Source of the DNA: an uncultured Burkholderiales bacterium
Lineage (GTDB): Bacteria > Pseudomonadota > Gammaproteobacteria > Burkholderiales > Burkholderiaceae_C
Direction: 5' to 3'
Length of the DNA: 6,647 bases
Assembly: GCA_903871865.1 (NCBI GenBank)
Contig: CAIQIL010000298.1
Span: 1 to 6,647, forward strand
Shown here in pieces: positions 5,518 to 6,647 of this stretch. Position numbers and translations under genes: made by a program. The notes below the pieces were generated by a model. It was not told where the DNA came from. It searched no databases and was given only the letters and a program-made list of their open reading frames with translations. The first letter of the stretch is position 1; every line of letters begins with the position of its first letter.

Positions 5518-6360
5518 ATGATGAAACGCAACAGCAACGAACATGATGGCCCCTTGGCAGCACGGCACGCCCCCGATGAAGCCGGGTGCGCCGCGCGAAT
5601 CATGTCATGGCGCCCGTCGCCAAAAGCATGGCCTTGGCCAGCGGCGGCCCCCTCAGTCAGGTGGCACACCTGGTCGCCCCTGGCCGGACACGAGGTCACG
5701 GCCTTCCTTTTCCAGGTGGGCGATGCACAGTGGGACCGGCCACCGCTGACCGATTGCCTCAGCGCCAGCGAACAGGCGCGTGCCGCGCGCTTCAAGTTCG
5801 AGGCTCACGCGCGCCGCTACCGCGTTGGCCGAGCGGTCACCAGGCACCTGCTGGCAGATGTCTGCGAGCGCCCTGCCCCTGCGCTGCCGTGGTCAGAAAG
5901 CCCGCTGGGCAAACCCCTGCTGACCGGCGCTGCGCCCCCCCGCTTCAACCTGAGCCACAGCGACGACTGGGCCTTGCTGGCCGTGTCGGCCACGCTGGAA
6001 GTGGGTGTGGACCTGGAGATGTGCAGCCAGCGTGATCACATGGCCAGCCTGGGCCAGCGCATCCTCAGCCCGACAGAGGCCCTGGCCTGGGCAAGCACTC
6101 ACACGGATGCCAACGCCGACGCACTGCTGCGCACCTGGGTGCGCAAGGAGGCCTGCCTGAAAGCCCTGGGGGTGGGCCTCACCGTGGAGATGTCCAGCCT
6201 GACCTTGCTGCCCGCCATCGGACAAGCGCAACTGACGCCGCCCGGAGCCCCACCGCGCCACCAGGGTGATGCGGGCGCGCCTGCTGCGCTGCAATGGCTT
6301 GACCTGAGTTTGCCGCCCGACTGTCCGGGCATGGCCAGCATCGCTTGGCAGGCCCCCTGA
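5518..6360 (+). CDS. Sfp-type 4'-phosphopantetheinyl transferase
   Basis: Transfers the phosphopantetheine arm of coenzyme A to the serine of carrier proteins, here most likely Ser793 of the adjacent NRPS. The 280-residue reading from 5518 carries all Sfp-class motifs: SPLGKPLL (128-135), FNLSHSDDWALLAV (143-156), VGVDLEM (162-168) with metal-binding Asp165 and Glu167, and WVRKEACLKALGVGL (207-221) with the WxxKEAxxK core including Lys210, Glu211 and Lys215. The RFKFEAHARRYRVGRAVTRH region (91-110) also fits the family. About 40 residues precede recognisable homology, and usual length is nearer 220-250. The ATG at 5602 (residue 29) is an alternative start, though no good ribosome binding site precedes it; a weak GGGTGG lies before 5518. 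The C-terminal part (232-280) is less conserved. It is divergent from the acyltransferase gene, so its expression need not follow the NRPS operon. Confidence 0.93.
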   Translation: MMKRNSNEHDGPLAARHAPDEAGCAARIMSWRPSPKAWPWPAAAPSVRWHTWSPLAGHEVTAFLFQVGDAQWDRPPLTDCLSASEQARAARFKFEAHARRYRVGRAVTRHLLADVCERPAPALPWSESPLGKPLLTGAAPPRFNLSHSDDWALLAVSATLEVGVDLEMCSQRDHMASLGQRILSPTEALAWASTHTDANADALLRTWVRKEACLKALGVGLTVEMSSLTLLPAIGQAQLTPPGAPPRHQGDAGAPAALQWLDLSLPPDCPGMASIAWQAP

Positions 6361-6381
6361 GGCGCAGCACAGGGACTGGGC

Positions 6382-6409
6382 GCAGAGAGCAGAGAGCAGA
6401 GAGCAAAGA
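6382..6409. repeat. 7-bp tandem repeat, four copies, in a convergent spacer
   Basis: Three exact copies of GCAGAGA are followed by one variant, GCAAAGA, between the transferase stop (6360) and the stop of the next minus-strand gene (6428). Its purine-rich composition stands out from the surroundings. It lies outside any coding region, so copy-number change would not shift a frame. No clear hairpin terminator is seen in this 67-base spacer. Confidence 0.85.
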
Positions 6410-6427
6410 CTTGGCAGGTGACGTGGC

Positions 6428-6647
6428 TCAGACGTCGTGCGGCAGGCGCAAGGTGTGGCGCACTTTGCGACGCGCGCGCCAGAGGAAGGACTTCAGGTGA
6501 TCCCGGCCGGTGCTGTGGCCCACCGCGGAGGGCGCCAAGCCCATGCCGCGCAGCTTGTGGTTGAGCTGGAGGGCGTCCAGCTGGGCCTGGCTCTCTGGCG
6601 TGTTGAAGATGATGGACATCGAAATCGAGACATCGTCCATCCCGTTC
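6428..6647 (-). CDS. C-terminal end of an unrecognised protein, truncated by the window edge
   Basis: The minus-strand frame is open from the right edge to a TGA at 6428-6430, giving about 72 residues. An ATG at 6640 is in frame, but the frame continues upstream without a stop, so this is more likely the tail of a longer protein than a small gene. The visible part begins with a mainly hydrophobic stretch (ISMSIIFNTPES). It continues with a probable helix (QAQLDALQLNHKLRGMG) and ends in a basic segment (LKSFLWRARRKVRHTLRL). I do not recognise the family and assign no function. It converges on the transferase gene. Base composition and codon use match the neighbours, which supports real coding. 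Confidence 0.55.
   Translation of the reverse strand, partial: NGMDDVSISMSIIFNTPESQAQLDALQLNHKLRGMGLAPSAVGHSTGRDHLKSFLWRARRKVRHTLRLPHDV

Noticed and set aside
4511..5521. Plus-strand frame of 336 codons opposite the acyltransferase
   Set aside because: It is rich in Gln, Arg, His and Pro with no hydrophobic core, and lies antisense to a gene with clear Acyltransferase_3 motifs.
6361..6427. Intrinsic terminator in the spacer after the PPTase
   Set aside because: Only a 4-bp GCGC pairing could be drawn and no T-run follows on either strand, which is too weak to call.
1..6647. CRISPR array, tRNA or rRNA genes, insertion sequence ends
   Set aside because: No repeat-spacer pattern, cloverleaf-like segment, ribosomal RNA sequence, transposase motif or paired terminal inverted repeats was seen.

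Overview
The window is GC-rich, with strong G/C preference at third codon positions and tightly packed genes. Codon use and protein style suggest a high-GC betaproteobacterium (Burkholderiales such as the Leptothrix/Aquabacterium/Ideonella group). That assignment is an impression from the sequence, not a search result. The content is accessory: part of a nonribosomal peptide synthetase (NRPS) locus with companion enzymes.

Layout. (1) Bases 1-2684 (+) are the 3' part of an NRPS gene whose start lies outside the window. It encodes most of a condensation (C) domain, a shrunken and motif-poor adenylation-like region (A*), one peptidyl carrier protein (PCP) domain and a C-terminal tail, with no thioesterase. 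(2) Bases 2694-3521 and 3518-4387 (+) encode two alpha/beta-hydrolase-fold proteins that follow closely, probably in one operon and translationally coupled. The first has lost its catalytic residues. The second has Cys at the nucleophile position. (3) Bases 4388-5488 (-) encode a membrane acyltransferase of the OafA/YrhL (Acyltransferase_3) family. It converges on the hydrolase operon with no bases between the two stop codons. (4) Bases 5518-6360 (+) encode a Sfp-type 4'-phosphopantetheinyl transferase, divergent from the acyltransferase. (5) Bases 6361-6427 are a short convergent spacer with a 7-bp tandem repeat. (6) Bases 6428-6647 (-) are the C-terminal end of an unrecognised protein running off the window.

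How the genes may work together (inference). The phosphopantetheinyl transferase would arm the PCP serine. The C domain has its HHxxxDG active site and could form an amide bond, or possibly an ester, on the carrier. The adjacent A* region lacks the core motifs and the C-terminal subdomain needed to activate an amino acid, so the PCP is probably loaded in trans. With no thioesterase on the synthetase, the Cys-type hydrolase, perhaps with the inactive paralogue as partner, is the obvious candidate for release, transfer or editing. The OafA-like protein could O-acylate the product or a surface glycan. The hydrolase pair resembles the two hydrolases that accompany exosortase A/exopolysaccharide loci, so a link between this truncated NRPS line and envelope polysaccharide is possible. 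No exosortase or PEP-CTERM gene is visible here.

The most unusual point is the combination of intact C and PCP domains, a decayed but open-frame A domain, and a dead-plus-Cys hydrolase pair.
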